DNA of 64,000 nt, taken from the NCBI RefSeq assembly GCF_003286085.1, contig NW_020825289.1, positions 8,308,001-8,372,000 on the forward strand, written 5' to 3'. The first letter of the stretch is position 1, and each line of letters opens with the position of its first letter. The notes below the pieces were generated by a model. The model did no database searches. It was not told the origin of the DNA and saw only the letters and a program-made list of their open reading frames with translations. A program made the position numbers and the translations under genes. Shown piece by piece: positions 38,201-50,433 of the stretch. The DNA comes from Drosophila persimilis. Its lineage: Eukaryota; Arthropoda; Insecta; Diptera; Drosophilidae.

Positions 38201-41200
38201 TCTCCTCCGCTCTCCTCCGCTCTCTTGTTTAGTTTAGTTTTGTTTCGCCTCGTGGCTCATGACTCGTGTTGCATGTGGCATGTTTGTTTGCACTCAGCGG
38301 GAAGTGCTCGGGGGATATCAAACTTTAACACAGAATATTTTGTACCATGCCACGGGTCTGAAATTGAATATTTAATTTCTGCTTTGTCGCCAGTGCTTTG
38401 ATACAAATTTTTTCGGAGGAGTAGGGTGGGGGACAGGGTGGGCCGTTAATTAAATTCCATTCCTCGCAAATATTTTAGACAGCTTGTGCACAAAAGAGAC
38501 TCAAATGCTTTGGCGGTTCTAGCACATGAAGAGTGCATTTTTTCATTATTTTCGGTGTCAAGTCGAAGCGTTGGTGAAGCCACAGAAAAAATATACAAAT
38601 TAAGGAATTTTATAACAAAAAAAAAAGGTGAAGGAGAAGGAGAAGAACTTTGCTCATTTCGATATATTAGCTAGAGAAAAAGTTGACTATTTTTAAAAAC
38701 TTTTGAATAGAAAACTTTTTAATGACAAGTTTTTTTGGAATTTCTTTATAACAGAAGTTCCCGAAACCATTAAAGCTAATAAGCTTTTGCACCAGCTGTT
38801 GAATAAAAAGTCGAGATGTTTTAAATAAGAGGCACAATTTATGGTTAGATTGAGACCGACGTATGTATGTACAAATGTATATTGCAGTTTATTGATAGAC
38901 GAAAGCGAAAGTGTGTATGTTGCTATGTGTGGGAACGAACGATGGACAACGATGTGGGCTACGAAGATCAGCTAGAGACTGAGCAACGACCAAGCAAGCG
39001 CACCGAATGGTTCGTGCCCAGAGAAAGAGAGCGCTGTAGCAGCTCGCTTGGGCTGTAGCTAAGCCGAGAGCGAACGATAGTTAGAGCGCGAGAGAACTGC
39101 ATGTACGAAGCGGGGGGCCAGAGGGGCGAAAGAACGGTTATGCGGTTGAACAAACAAGCAGTGGGCACTGCAAGCAGTACTCTGCACCAATGGCTATTTT
39201 TTGAGGAGTTTGTTGACTAATATCGGGCTGGGACAGCCTTCCACCCATATTTTCCCATCAAAGAACAAAAGGAAAAGCCAATCTCTTCTGTTCTTTTCCC
39301 TCTCACTGCCATTTGCCCATCGCTTGAGCCTTCCGGCTCTGACCCCGACGCCTACTTGATGCCACTTAATTAAATTGGATGCTTCACAGAAAAAAGAAAA
39401 AAAACTCAACGGCTCCGAAAAAAAAAACGAAGCGAAAATCCAACAAAAAGCCCCATCCTACTGTCAACACTTAATCATGAAGATTCAAAGCCCCAGAAAG
39501 AGAGCGAGCGATGAAGCTCAGAGTACGAGTCCGAGTTGTGTAGTGAAAAAAATCGAAGTAAACATGGAATGTGGAAACTTTTAATTGCCGTTCTATGTAG
39601 ATGTGTAGGGGAATATGTATGTAGAGTACATTATAATAAAATCAAATATGCCAGTGTTGCGGCATCAATTTTAAGCTGATTAGATGCAAATGGCTGTGAT
39701 AAAGATAAAAATACCGAATCAATATCAAACTAAGTCGTTACCAGTCCTCCTCCTGCGCCTCCGCCTCCTGCCAGCCTACGAGAATGACACTTCAAAACAA
39801 ACTACAGAACGGAAGAGGAAAAAAAAATAAAATGGCAAATCCCGAGCAGATTTGATGTTATTTTTATGTTCAAACTAGGGGCCGACGGATGGGGAGGGGG
39901 AGTGTGACGACGGAGCACACAAAAGTCTTATTTATTCATGGGCACGGAGGAAGTACTGGTATGGACGTCAGCAAGAGTCAGCAACTAAGATGTGTCCCGC
40001 CCCCACTGGATGCGGGGAAATACTTCTTTTACGAGCACTATCGAAATATGTCCCAGATTTTGATGGCCCTGGCAACACACCTGCGAATCGTAAACCGGGA
40101 CAACGGACATCCCAGTCGCAGTGAAGCGACAGATAAATTCAAAATTCCATCTCACTTAGTAGTCGATTTAAACAATTATATATATTTAATATCCCCAAGC
40201 CCAAAGTCCAAAGAAAGAATTACCTTTTGCTCTCCTTTGAGAATGCTCAGCAGAAAACTCGGGCAAACTATTGGCTCGCTTTACTTCACTATATTTCAAA
40301 TATTCTCAATGGCGCGCACTTTCCTTTTCTGGGAGTTATGGGGCTTGCTTTCCGAAGGGAACCTATTGAACCGAACGCTTCGCTGGATTTGTGAAACTGG
40401 CCTCGTTTGAGCCTGTGAATTTGGTTAAAAACGTATATCGTGTGGCTCTGTTAGCACTCTTCGGGCCAATGTTAACTGCCATTGACTGAGAAACGTTGAG
40501 GAAACCCGGCCGAAAGTAGGTCTCCTCGAAGGTACGAGTGGGAATTTACGTGGAACACTTTGAGTGAAGTTCTGAACAGCTTTTCCCCAGATATAAATCC
40601 TCTTAAGCTTGGGAGAGCTTTGACAGAAAATTCCCAGTATTTATTTGAATGCAAAAATCGATGCTATAAATACCTGTTGTTGTTTTTTGAAATTGATGGT
40701 TGATTTTGGTAAAATGTTAAATGCCAATAATTACCTGTAAATAAATAAATCATATGCAAATCAGTTGACAACATAACGGTTAGCAGCTCATCGGAACACA
40801 CACACTGAACACACAAATAACGGTTAATAGTTGTGTAACAAAGGGATTTTATAGATACGATACGATACGGTACATAGGAAGGAATAGCAAGGCAAGCTTT
40901 GGTTAGTTATGGAAGAGAGTAGGTGAGAGAGCGAAAGCTTTCACGGGAGCTTTCTCGCTTCGGAAAAGTGTTGCCAGCTAGAAGTTAAATTTTGAATTTC
41001 AAAAAGAGCTTTTACAGCCCGTTCGGTAATTATTTATAGGACAGAAAACATGCCAATTAATTATATTGTAATTTGATATAGGTATGTATGTATGTTTGTA
41101 TGTAGTTCAGAGTTAGAAAAGCTAAGGAAAAGGTGTACAAAACGTGCAAAGATCCTATACGTTGGCTACTTTAACAAAGAGTTCAACACTTTTGGTTAGT

Positions 41201-44200
41201 ATTAACATCACAACTGCAACACATCGAGAACAGTAATAACAGCAACTAACACACAGATACATATCTACATATCTACATATGTATGTATGTACGTATGTAA
41301 ACCATATGAAACAGGACGTGCTCGCTAGCTAAGACAAATATTGGATAGACTTTCACTTGGTTGCTGCTATCGCCGGAAAAGCTCTAGCCACAACAGCGAT
41401 AATCTTTGGCTAATTCACACACACCGGTTGACGGACTGGTTGTTGGCTAAAACGAATTAACATCGAATTTAAAATCGAGATCCAAATTTTTCAACGGATT
41501 TCGACGGAATTTCTGGCTGCCATGGTGATGGTGGTGATGTGGTATGTGTATCTCCAACTCCGGTTCTGCGTCGGTTCAGGTTCAGGTTCAGGTTCAGGTT
41601 CGGGTTCGGGTTTCGTTTATTAATAGTTTTTGCAATCATTTATCAAATTTATGTGTGAGTAGAGATAAATACAGAAGAGAAACCATTAAAAAGACCATCA
41701 ATAATATGGAAATTTATTATCTTTCAATATATATTTTGGCTTATGTGAGTCGTATGCATTCAGAGAGCGAAAGAGTGAGGGCGAGTTGGAATTGCTTAAT
41801 GAAGTAGGTGAATTAAATGTGTATTGAAGCAGAGTGAAAGTCAGGGAACAGATGCACATTCACAGTCACATTGACAAGACACACGCAATCATAAATGTTA
41901 GAAATGAATATCCGGCGTATACGCAATATTTGCTTATACCACTCAATTTTCTCCAAACACGCAGTCCCCCCACCCTCGCCCACTCTTCCACCCCATCAGC
42001 ACTCCGGCAATATCATAAATTTTCAGCTAATTTCCCGCACACAAAACTTTTTAATCATATAAATAGCAATAAAGTGCGAGTCCTTGGGGAGCGCGAAAAG
42101 TTTCCCCGTCGAGAGGGGCTACAAATAGTGCGGCAAAGGCACAATGGAGGAATGAAATCGGAAGTCAAGTCTGCCATTTGGCTTATGAGTGTCTGGGAAG
42201 TGAAGTGCTCTCCTCGGCTCCTGGGGAAGTTATGTAATAAAGAAATCCTGAAGTGGAGTTTCCAAAGTTGAGACCGAGCCAAGTATCCAAGAAAAGTTTG
42301 AGTACCTGACAAGTGGATTTGCTAACTGAATAATGAATTATGAAATTCCTATTGTCTCAGAAAATGGTTTCGAAAAGGGAAGGCATGCGCGGGATATTTC
42401 CTTGATCCAAAAATGTTCCAAACTCCCGTGGACTAAAGGGAAAACAAGTATGTAAATTGGGAAAGAGTGTATTCGCCTAAACCTCTTTTAGTTCTGCCTT
42501 TTCTGGCCCCACAAAAATGGGAGTTAAACTTTTATAGTTTCTCCATTCATTTGCCACTCTAGCCTGCAAACAAGTTTTCCCATCGTCTTGTCCAATAAAT
42601 TTCGAAACAGTATCGATTATATGATTATGTATAAGTTTGCCTGCGGCCAGGCTTTAGAAATTTCATTATGAAATCAGCTTGGGCTCCAGCCATATCCATT
42701 TCCCTGTCCTGTTCTAGCCGCCAGTCAAAAACATAAAAGCATTTTGAGCCAAGCTGCCAATGACACGGCCCAAGTATACACTCACAGACGCACACTCACA
42801 CACACAAAGGACAAAGTAAAGTCTGCTGAAAGTTAGACATCGCATAGACAGACGTCGGCCCGGCCTGGCCTGCCCCAACTTGTTTCCCCCAAAACTTTTA
42901 ATCAGCCTCAAAAAAGAACAGAAGGAAAGTTGTTGGCATCGCCTTCTTTTGGGCGCACAATTATAGTAGAATTTTCCATATAAAAAAAACATAATCAACG
43001 TAATTGCATACGGAATATGGTATGCACAATGAAAAGAAGCCAAAATGGAAAGGCTTGAAGACCAAACACAAAGCCGGAAAAGGAAGCGGTGGCGATATTC
43101 GACCTTTTGCTACCCTACAGGAAAACATAAGTTTATGTGAGAGAGATAGATTAAGAAGGAGAAAGAGAAAGAGAGAAAAAAAGTTGATGATGGTATGAAA
43201 TAATCTTGAATTTTAGGCCCATCAGGAAGCTCTACTTATCAGCCCCCTCAGGGTATCAGAAGTTATTCCTAGGATATTCCAGTCGCTGCTTGAAAAGTCC
43301 AAAGGGAAGTTCATGATCGCAGTTGATGATATAACTTTTGTTTCTCCGAATGAAGCCAGGCAGAAAGTGGACCCAACGCAGACACCCCTCTCTCAAAGGC
43401 CTACAAGGAATGTTAAAATACTACGAAAGAGGGTTAAAGCGGCGCCAAGTTTATTGTTCGGGTGTCGCAAAACATAACATTCCCGCTGTATTGGTGTTAT
43501 ATGCTCGATTGAACCTTTATGGGGCATGGGGAATGGGGCATGGGGCAGCGACTGTCGCTGGGCTTGTTGTTTATACCGCTGCTGCTCGTAATACAATCAA
43601 TTTCCGCTTTGTTTGTCAAGAAAACTTGATGGAGGAGATGTGGGAGAGTGGCTCGGTGTTTTTACTTGGTTTTTTTTTGTGTTTTGTTCCGTCTTCCTGT
43701 TGTGTACGGAGCGGCAGCGGCAGCGGAAGCAACAGCTCAGCTGCCAATACTGTTCAAACATGACGTATACGTATACGTAATATGCTACCCCCAATTACCG
43801 CTCGCCACACTTGCCCCAACGTTGTTAAGTACAGAGCACACAGTTTTTAATTAAATTTTGTATTCCCTGATATATATATATACGAGTACATATGTGTATG
43901 TGTAATATCCATTATCATCTTTGAGCATAACAATGGATGGCACTTCATTAGTCGCCAGTTCGGCTGCTCTGGGCCATTTTATTGGGTCGTTGGCTGTAGG
44001 ATGAGGCATTGGCTTTGTGCAATTAGCCTTTATGTTGTGTGCTCTTGATTAGGACGCCGTGCGCCACATAAGTAGGGCAGACACAAAAGACATTTACAAT
44101 TTGGAGAGCTCTTCACTGTCTGCTGCGTGCCTGAAATTGTTGTTCGGGTTATTTATGCTCGAACTCTTCCTTGGGGTTCAAACTAGTTTTTTTTTGTGTT

Positions 44201-47200
44201 CCCGAGACAGTTATTAATAAGAAATTCGAACCTATTTTGGGGAAACCTTGGCCCAAATTGAAACTGAAATCAAGAACAGGGCAAAGGCCAAAGCAATCAA
44301 TCGGGTGGTTTGTACGTAATCAAAAACTTATCAATTTACTGGGGCTCCCTAATGACGGAGTATTATGTTGTACCTACATACGAAATTATATTTACTGACG
44401 TTTATTTATTTCCCAAACGAATTTGCTTATAAATATTTAATTTGCACGGAATACTATTGTTAAACCGATGCGGCATAATCGCAGCTAATTATTCACAGCC
44501 CAAACGAATTCCCTTCGCCTGTATGCTCCGTCCAGGATATGCCAGATATGCTCGTATCTGTATGAATACAAATTGTATGCGCATATATTTGCGTCAAGTG
44601 ACAAATGCCAGACAAAAGAGAGCTCGGAGATGTGTCAGACTGTACTGATAGGCATCATAAATAATGCGAGGCATATCAATTGCTCTATAATAAATTTATA
44701 AGCGAATCCCCAGAGCCGGCGTAACCAAATTCAGGAGGTTCTTCTGGCCAAGGAAATCTATGGAATTTCGCTCTGCTGGAAATGAAATATACTCTAGGGT
44801 AAACCATTACGATAAACCTATGAGATATTGCTCCCAAAAAAAAAGGCAAGTCCCACTTTTAATCCTTAGCTGCGGTGGCAAAAGTTCTAAAGAGAAAGTG
44901 TGAAAAGTAGGAAACCCAAAGACCAGAACGAGTAAAAGTTTACTAGAAATTTGTTTAAGAAATAGAAAAAGAAAACAAAGAATACGTAGAGAAATGAATA
45001 CAAGGACAAGCCAGCCAAGGCGAGTCCAAGGACAAGTAAAAGAAATACGAAATACGAGTGCCATTAATCCGCAAATCCTTTTCATCCCAATAAGCGAAAT
45101 CCATTCGGGGAACACACAGACAGCAAGCCTCACGGAAAACCCAAAGGCAGCATCAACAGTCGTTGCGGAAATACAGAGCAATGACAATACGAGTAATAAC
45201 GAGTCAACCTGAACCCAAAGCTTCGGAGCTTCGGTTTCGAATAGGATGGAGTCCCATCCGCCTTCGTGGAGTCCCAGAAAAATCTCAATTTATCATTTCT
45301 TTTGGTGGGGCGACGCAAATTGCAGAGCTTAGGAAATGCTTTGCGCGTCTGTTTTAAAAGGCATTTTATCAGAGCGTCCACACAGACATTAAGGCGGACG
45401 AGCACGGACGCCCACAAACACATACAGATATGCCATTAATGGCCCCTGCCCCTGCTCCAACCCCCTCACGAACAGTGGTATGCATAATGTCAGCCATGGC
45501 GCCGACATTCTTTAGTCTGTAGTCGGACAAAAATATTAAATAACATTCGGGCACGCATCTGTGGCGCTTGGCCGGCACTTTAATGCCACCCGAGTGTCCA
45601 ATTTTTTATGCATTTAGTTCGTGTATAAATGCCACACCTCTCTCCCTTGGACTGTTCATATTTGTGGGCAAGGCCATTGCCAAAAGAGAAGTATTTTTAG
45701 GCCAGACCAATCCTCTTCTCTGCCGAAAATTGATATTAATGCGTTGGGACCAACGTGGCGTATACGTGTTATTGATATAGCTTCCTGTGCGCACCAAATG
45801 GGCTGTGAACGTTCTGCTAAATTTGAATTTTAATGATTTTGACTTGTTCAATTTAATGTCCCTTCCTTCTACGTATGTATGGATGTACATATATATGTAT
45901 GTTTATATATTGGTGTGAAAATACTTTATTGCCATGGATTTTCCGTTCTATTGCTTTGTCATCTAACCATCCTTGATCGTACCCGCATATTCTGAACAAA
46001 CAGCTCATCAACTCAACGGAGGCACACCTCAGCGCGGGAATTGCGCTAATTACACTGACAAGAGCCACGCACATCATCAACACGGACAGTGGCACAACAC
46101 GACGCAACAAATACGCCCTGACCGACCACACCCTCAGAAGAACGAAAGCAAACAGTGTGCCTATATCAGGTGGAAATCATTTGTTCAATAAATCAAATTG
46201 ACTCCTGTCGGCGGCGAGTAGAACACCGTATTTACTCTCAATTAGTTCAACATTAGCAAGACATTCCGCACAGCAAACAAGTTGTGGATTCATCGCAGAG
46301 AGCCACACCTAGTATAAATTTCCATTTTCTGATTGAAAACGTTTTAGACTTGGCTCCAGAATAGGCAAAAAATTAATTAAAATTATGCAAATATTCACCA
46401 TACGCCCCGTTGGGCGACAATCTTTTTGAGCTGCTGCAAATGGGGAGCTTGAATGGGAGAGAAGCTATAGCAAACCGTATAGCATATGGCTAGGAATTTA
46501 GTACAACTGATAACTGACTAAGGACATTATTATGATATGCAGTAATCTTGGTTAAAGGCACCTACCATTTACCCAAATGAACAACGACTTTACACTTAAG
46601 ATCGTAAATCGTTCCCTGCAGAGCATCTCTTAGTCTCAATTGCCTCTCATTCACACGACCATGAGTACGGCTGGCTGTTTGGTTTAATTGCCTGTCTAGA
46701 GAAGCAACAACAATGGCCCGGGCGGAACACAAACACTGGCTGGGACTTATTTGCATTTTACATTAGGCTGAGGCGGCTGAAAGCGGCTTTGTAGAGCTTA
46801 GCATGTCCTGACAGGACCTAGCCCATCTCCCCCGTTTATTGGGGCGTAGGCCACGCATGAGCTGACATCTTTATTCGCAATTTATACGCGTATCCTGCCG
46901 GGCCTATCCTCAATTGCCAGGTAATTGCGTCTGGGCGTGGCCCCGTCGTCGGCGGGTCCATAAAGATAGGGAATTAACATCGTCATCAGCATTTCCTAAT
47001 TAGTTGACAGGCCACAAAAAATCCGAGTTGAGCAAACTCGGCAGCGCTGGCTCGGCCATTTGCGGATTTATGTTTTCAATTTATTTTCAGTTGCAGCTAA
47101 AAGGAAGCTCGTAAAACGTCGAGGAGAGGCGCGGATTGGGGAGGGTAAGTGTGGAATGCAGTCTACGTGTTTGTAATATGAAATACATTTTTTGTTTGCC

Positions 47201-49408
47201 CAAAATTCGGAGGCTGTTTTATGGTTGATTTGGGTTCCGCCCCGATTTTCTTTGGTTCGTTTTTATGCTTTGAGTGTTCTCCTGCTGCTCTTTTTTATGC
47301 CTCTGCGGCGGAATATCAAGAAGTTGTAGAGACAGATACAGAAAGAGAAATGTTGCGAAAGCTTAGTACTTATAGTAAGGTCAATCCCAAGGACACAGAG
47401 GACTGGGAATGTCTGGCAAATATTTACAGAAAACCACTCAAGAAATGGAAAATTCGCAAGAAGTTTTAGAACTTCAGCAGCAACAGCAGGAGAAACCCAC
47501 AGAAATGTATCGCAAATTTGCGTACATTATTTTCCTTGGAATCCTCCTTGAGATTGCTTCGAACTAAGCCACATCAAAGGCATTCATTCATCAAGTACTA
47601 ATTAGCCGAGGAAGCCCGTAATTGAGAACCATGAAAATTCTCAGCAGCAAAAGGAAATCGTTTCTTCGGATGCCATTAAAATATACGAAGGTATGGAGAC
47701 AAAATGTAATTTTGGCATATTAAAAGCCACATCAGTACCAAGAAAAACACTCACAAGGAACTCTGGAGCAACAGCAGGAAAATTGGTAAGCAATAATCAT
47801 AATTTGTGGCATTAACGGGGCGGAAGTTTGTACGTTTTCCCCAATAAAACCCAACCCGGACCAGCGTTGATAAAGTGTCGCTAAACAATTTATCAGCACC
47901 ACCACCCCGCCCAGGGGAACTGGGCAGGGGCAGGGGTAGGGGCAGGGGCAGGGGCATGGGTGGTTAGCGGTGTGGAAATGGCAACCAAACAAACCTCTCC
48001 GCCACCGCCGCGAGCACTGCACCTGCCGCAGGGGAAAACGCGTTGCGGTAATTTATGAGTCATTCTCTGGGAACGCTGTGCGCTTTTTCATATTTTCATT
48101 ATATCAGCAAAAAGCAAATAAACCGCAAAAAACTTATGAAAAAGAAAAAAGAAAATTGTTTGCGGTTCAGTCTCCCTCGTTTCGAGATTTGCAAATGGCA
48201 CTAACAGAACTTTTCACTCTTCTGAAGCGAGAAACAAGTTTTTGAATTTATTCTGGGTTATTTTTAACTAAGTAAACGAATAAATTTGAAATGGTTTTAG
48301 TTCTCTCAAGGAATATCCACAAGGATTGCCATAAATTAAAGTAAATTAAATTACACCCATAGAATTCCCAATTGGGTGTCTGCTAAACAAGATCCACTTA
48401 TGTTAACGTATGCTCATTTTATTATATTATACTACACCTTATTCTCTCTGTTCTTTCCTCGCTGACCACATTAAAAGCTTCTTTCCTTCACAGCCATGCA
48501 CAGCCATAATCTCGAATGGCGCCCAGAAAAGTATGCTATGGAATATGTATTATGATGTTGGGTATATCGCCAGCCATAAAATTATATTCGGGCCACGATT
48601 ATTAGATAACATAAACGGGAACATGAACTGCGATAATGTGCATTAGGAGAATCTTGGATCCTGGCCTTTGGCCGAGCCTCGCCTCAAGCCAAAAACGTGG
48701 GCCCATCAACGTGGCTGCTACTTAACTAAGTTAAGAATCTCACACAAATTTGCCATTGGCACATCAAATTCTGGCGTATGTAGTGGAGTGTAATGGAGTG
48801 CAGTGTATACAGTATACAGCATACACATACGTATACGTGTATGCTTTTTATATGCGTGTATAGTGGAACAATTTATATTTGCGACACCATTAAGCAGGGG
48901 GCGGCAAACTGTGATAGAGATGTGCTCACAGCATGTTGATCTAATAAAAAATAATGAATCCCCGGAACAAGGGATTTCGTTCAATGCTCACACACACAGC
49001 ACACAAGCACACACACAGAGAGAATGTTGAATAGGTTTAGTTATGAATGTATTGCGTATTGAGGATTAGTGAAGGAAGCGAAATTGAAAGCGCCCCAGCC
49101 TTACCTTCGTCCTCGTCGTCGTCGAGTTCCGTGATTGCCGCCTTATCGAAGGGACGATCAATGCCATTTGTTGCTTCGGATGAGGCGCCTCCTCCACCGC
49201 CGCCGCCGACGTTCGGCGCCTTGGCATCGCCATTGGAGGTAATTGAATTTGATTTGGCGTGATTTGTATGATTGTTTGAGGACTTTGCGGAGGACTGAAG
49301 ACCTTCGCTCTCCATTTGCGGAGCACTCGGCTCCGGCTCCCCGTTGCTGACCGCGTCGATGGCGGCGCCATCCTTCGTCTTCAGCTCCTGGCTGGTGTTG
49401 CAGCCCAT
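17587..49408 (-). CDS. igl: Igloo: neuronal IQ-motif, calmodulin-binding GAP-43-like protein
   Basis: Three coding exons on the minus strand, 49105-49408, 24697-24888 and 17587-17813, join in frame to 240 residues. The introns (24.2 and 6.9 kb) are GT-AG. The protein starts MGCNTSQELKTKD. Gly2 followed by Cys3 fits dual myristoyl/palmitoyl anchoring to the membrane, the counterpart of the palmitoylated GAP-43 N-terminus. A low-complexity Ser/Asn/Gly region with seven consecutive glycines and an acidic DDDEDE stretch follow. There are three IQ motifs: ATKIQAVFRGHK near residue 104 (exon 2), then ALKIQSTFRGHL and ATKIQASFRGHK in exon 3. IQ motifs bind calmodulin, and igloo is known as a nervous-system GAP-43/neurogranin relative. 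The tail ends TRRDTQPE. Other isoforms with extra promoters or exons inside the large introns are possible but not resolved here. The exon spacing makes this by far the largest gene in the window. Confidence 0.92.
18906..18953 (+). repeat. AT dinucleotide microsatellite
   Basis: An uninterrupted (AT)n run of about 29 bases continues into ATAC-rich sequence, within igl intron 2. Confidence 0.9.
20247..20276 (+). repeat. (GT)15 microsatellite
   Basis: A perfect GT dinucleotide run inside igl intron 2. Confidence 0.95.
23422..23446 (+). repeat. (GT)n microsatellite
   Basis: A perfect GT run of nine units followed by CTGTGTG, in igl intron 2. Confidence 0.9.
26464..27210 (-). other. Doubtful 248-codon open frame in igl intron 1
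   Basis: An ATG-to-stop frame on the igl sense strand is unusually long for intronic DNA here. The N-terminal 75 residues are mixed and protein-like, for example VNPWTQKFEEEYGVNFNYEN. The rest is rich in Ser, Cys, Arg and Leu and resembles random translation. No domain, signal peptide or flanking splice pattern is recognised. It overlaps one copy of the recurrent GGCGTATACGCAAT motif. It is most likely chance, but is kept because of its length. Confidence 0.15.
28913..28972 (+). repeat. CCAGGC/CCAGGT hexamer repeat
   Basis: Tandem six-base units (CCAGGC, later CCAGGT) with a few interruptions, in igl intron 1. Confidence 0.85.
34019..34040 (+). repeat. (AC)11 microsatellite
   Basis: A perfect AC run in igl intron 1. 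A second (AC)10 run lies at 34468-34488. Confidence 0.9.
34625..34652 (+). repeat. ACCAG pentamer repeat
   Basis: Five tandem ACCAG units, about 40 bases left of a strongly G-rich tract at 34690-34718. Confidence 0.85.
35956..35999 (+). repeat. TCTGGY hexamer repeat
   Basis: Degenerate CTCTGG/TTCTGG units, in igl intron 1. Not coding. Confidence 0.75.
37924..37960 (+). repeat. GGAAGT hexamer repeat
   Basis: About six degenerate GGAAGT/GGTAGT units, in igl intron 1. GGAAGT resembles an ETS core site. Confidence 0.75.
38191..38224 (+). repeat. Decamer tandem repeat TCTCCTCCGC
   Basis: Three perfect units of TCTCCTCCGC plus four bases of a fourth. The exact identity suggests a recent expansion. 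Confidence 0.9.
41573..41612 (+). repeat. GGTTCA/GGTTCG hexamer repeat
   Basis: Four GGTTCA units followed by GGTTCG units, within igl intron 1. Confidence 0.9.
47922..47960 (+). repeat. GGGGCA hexamer repeat (G-quadruplex-prone)
   Basis: Six four-G runs separated by CA or TA, a textbook intramolecular G-quadruplex pattern on the plus strand. The plus strand is the igl template strand. Confidence 0.85.
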
Positions 49409-50100
49409 TATATTTGATTTGATTTTAAGTCACTTGTATTGGTGGGGTGGTCTCTATAATTCCAGTTGGCCTAGGTTACCAAATGCCTTTTGTTTAATCA
49501 ATCGCTCACACAAGCGCGCACTCAGACTCACACTCACACTCACTCGCAGTCGCACTCTCACACACACAGGGGAAACAACTTATTAAGCTTTACTTGTTGT
49601 TTGTATTTCTATACTTTTGTATTTTTTGTGTATTTTTTGTTTATTTATTGGGCAATTTGCACTGTAACGTTCACGAGTAGAAACCTTTTCGCATAAAGTT
49701 GTTAGAAAAATATGGTGTGGATATTTCCAAATTTACTTTCAATATTTTGAATGTCTATAAAAACAGTTAGAAAAAGGTGCACAACCACAGATTACCAGCC
49801 AGGGACTTCCAACGGAAACGGAAACCAGACTCGCTCACAGACTCGCTGACTGACTCACTGACTGTCTCTGGCACAAGCTCAGGCACGACTGACAAAGGCC
49901 AGCGACGCTTCAACACTAAGAGTGGCCAGGACCCCCAGCGCCTGCCATCCTGCAGGAGCTGAGCAGGAGCAGCAGCAGCCGCAACTCCGAGCTCAACAAT
50001 TGCTTCCCGGCAGTCGACGACACACAAAACCAGGCGAGAGAGAGAGAGAGCGTGCCCGAGAGAGAGCGAAGCTCTCTCTCTCACAGTGCTGACAGTGAGC
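49409..50100 (-). promoter_or_regulatory. igl: igl 5' UTR and promoter region with GAGA elements
   Basis: Sequence just upstream of the igl start codon. It contains CACTCACA/CTCACT runs (49500-49570), a CTCACTGACTG repeat (49830-49865) and, at 50036-50080, long GAGA tracts. Within these, GAGAGAGAGC (50058-50067) and GCTCTCTCTC (50071-50080) form a perfect inverted repeat around GAA. GAGAG is the binding motif of GAGA factor (Trl) and CLAMP, typical of open fly promoters. The transcription start is probably near here but cannot be placed exactly. Confidence 0.5.
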
Positions 50101-50433
50101 AGAGCTTATCGAAAAAAGGTGTGAAATATTCAATGGGAGTGGAAATCTTAGAGACACTTTGTAATTACTATGTATATCTTTGATTTAAATATATTTCATG
50201 ATTAAAATAAGTGTATTTCATATTTGTTTGTTGGTGGGCGGATCGGAGCAGCTGGTATCCAGCGACGAATCGAAAGATGTGTTCAAATGAAAACGGCAGG
50301 GTGTAGTGGTTATCAGGCACGACGGCATGACGCGGCAGCTTGGAGCGGGGGTGGAATTGAAATTGATTCTAACTTACCTGCTAAGAAAACGGTGATCGTA
50401 ACGGATCGTAAAAGCGCCCAGAGCCGAGAGAAC

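Larger units (their letters stand above)
24889..49104 (-). other. igl: igl intron 1 (24.2 kb)
   Basis: This is the large first coding intron, from the donor GTAAGG (plus-strand CCTTAC at 49099-49104) to the acceptor ending TTACAG before 24888. It contains no supported gene on either strand. The largest open frame, at 26464-27210 on the minus strand, is listed separately as doubtful. It carries many simple repeats and four copies of the ATTGCGTATACGCC-like motif (26717, 29331, 41914, 46398) plus a looser one at 45757. The 38900-41300 part is richer in GA tracts and could hold an alternative promoter or leader exon. That is inference. Confidence 0.7.

Noticed and set aside
39889..40410. 173-codon plus-strand frame in igl intron 1
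   Set aside because: The translation is mixed with no recognisable motif, and the start lies in a GGGGAGGGGG low-complexity stretch. Chance frame.
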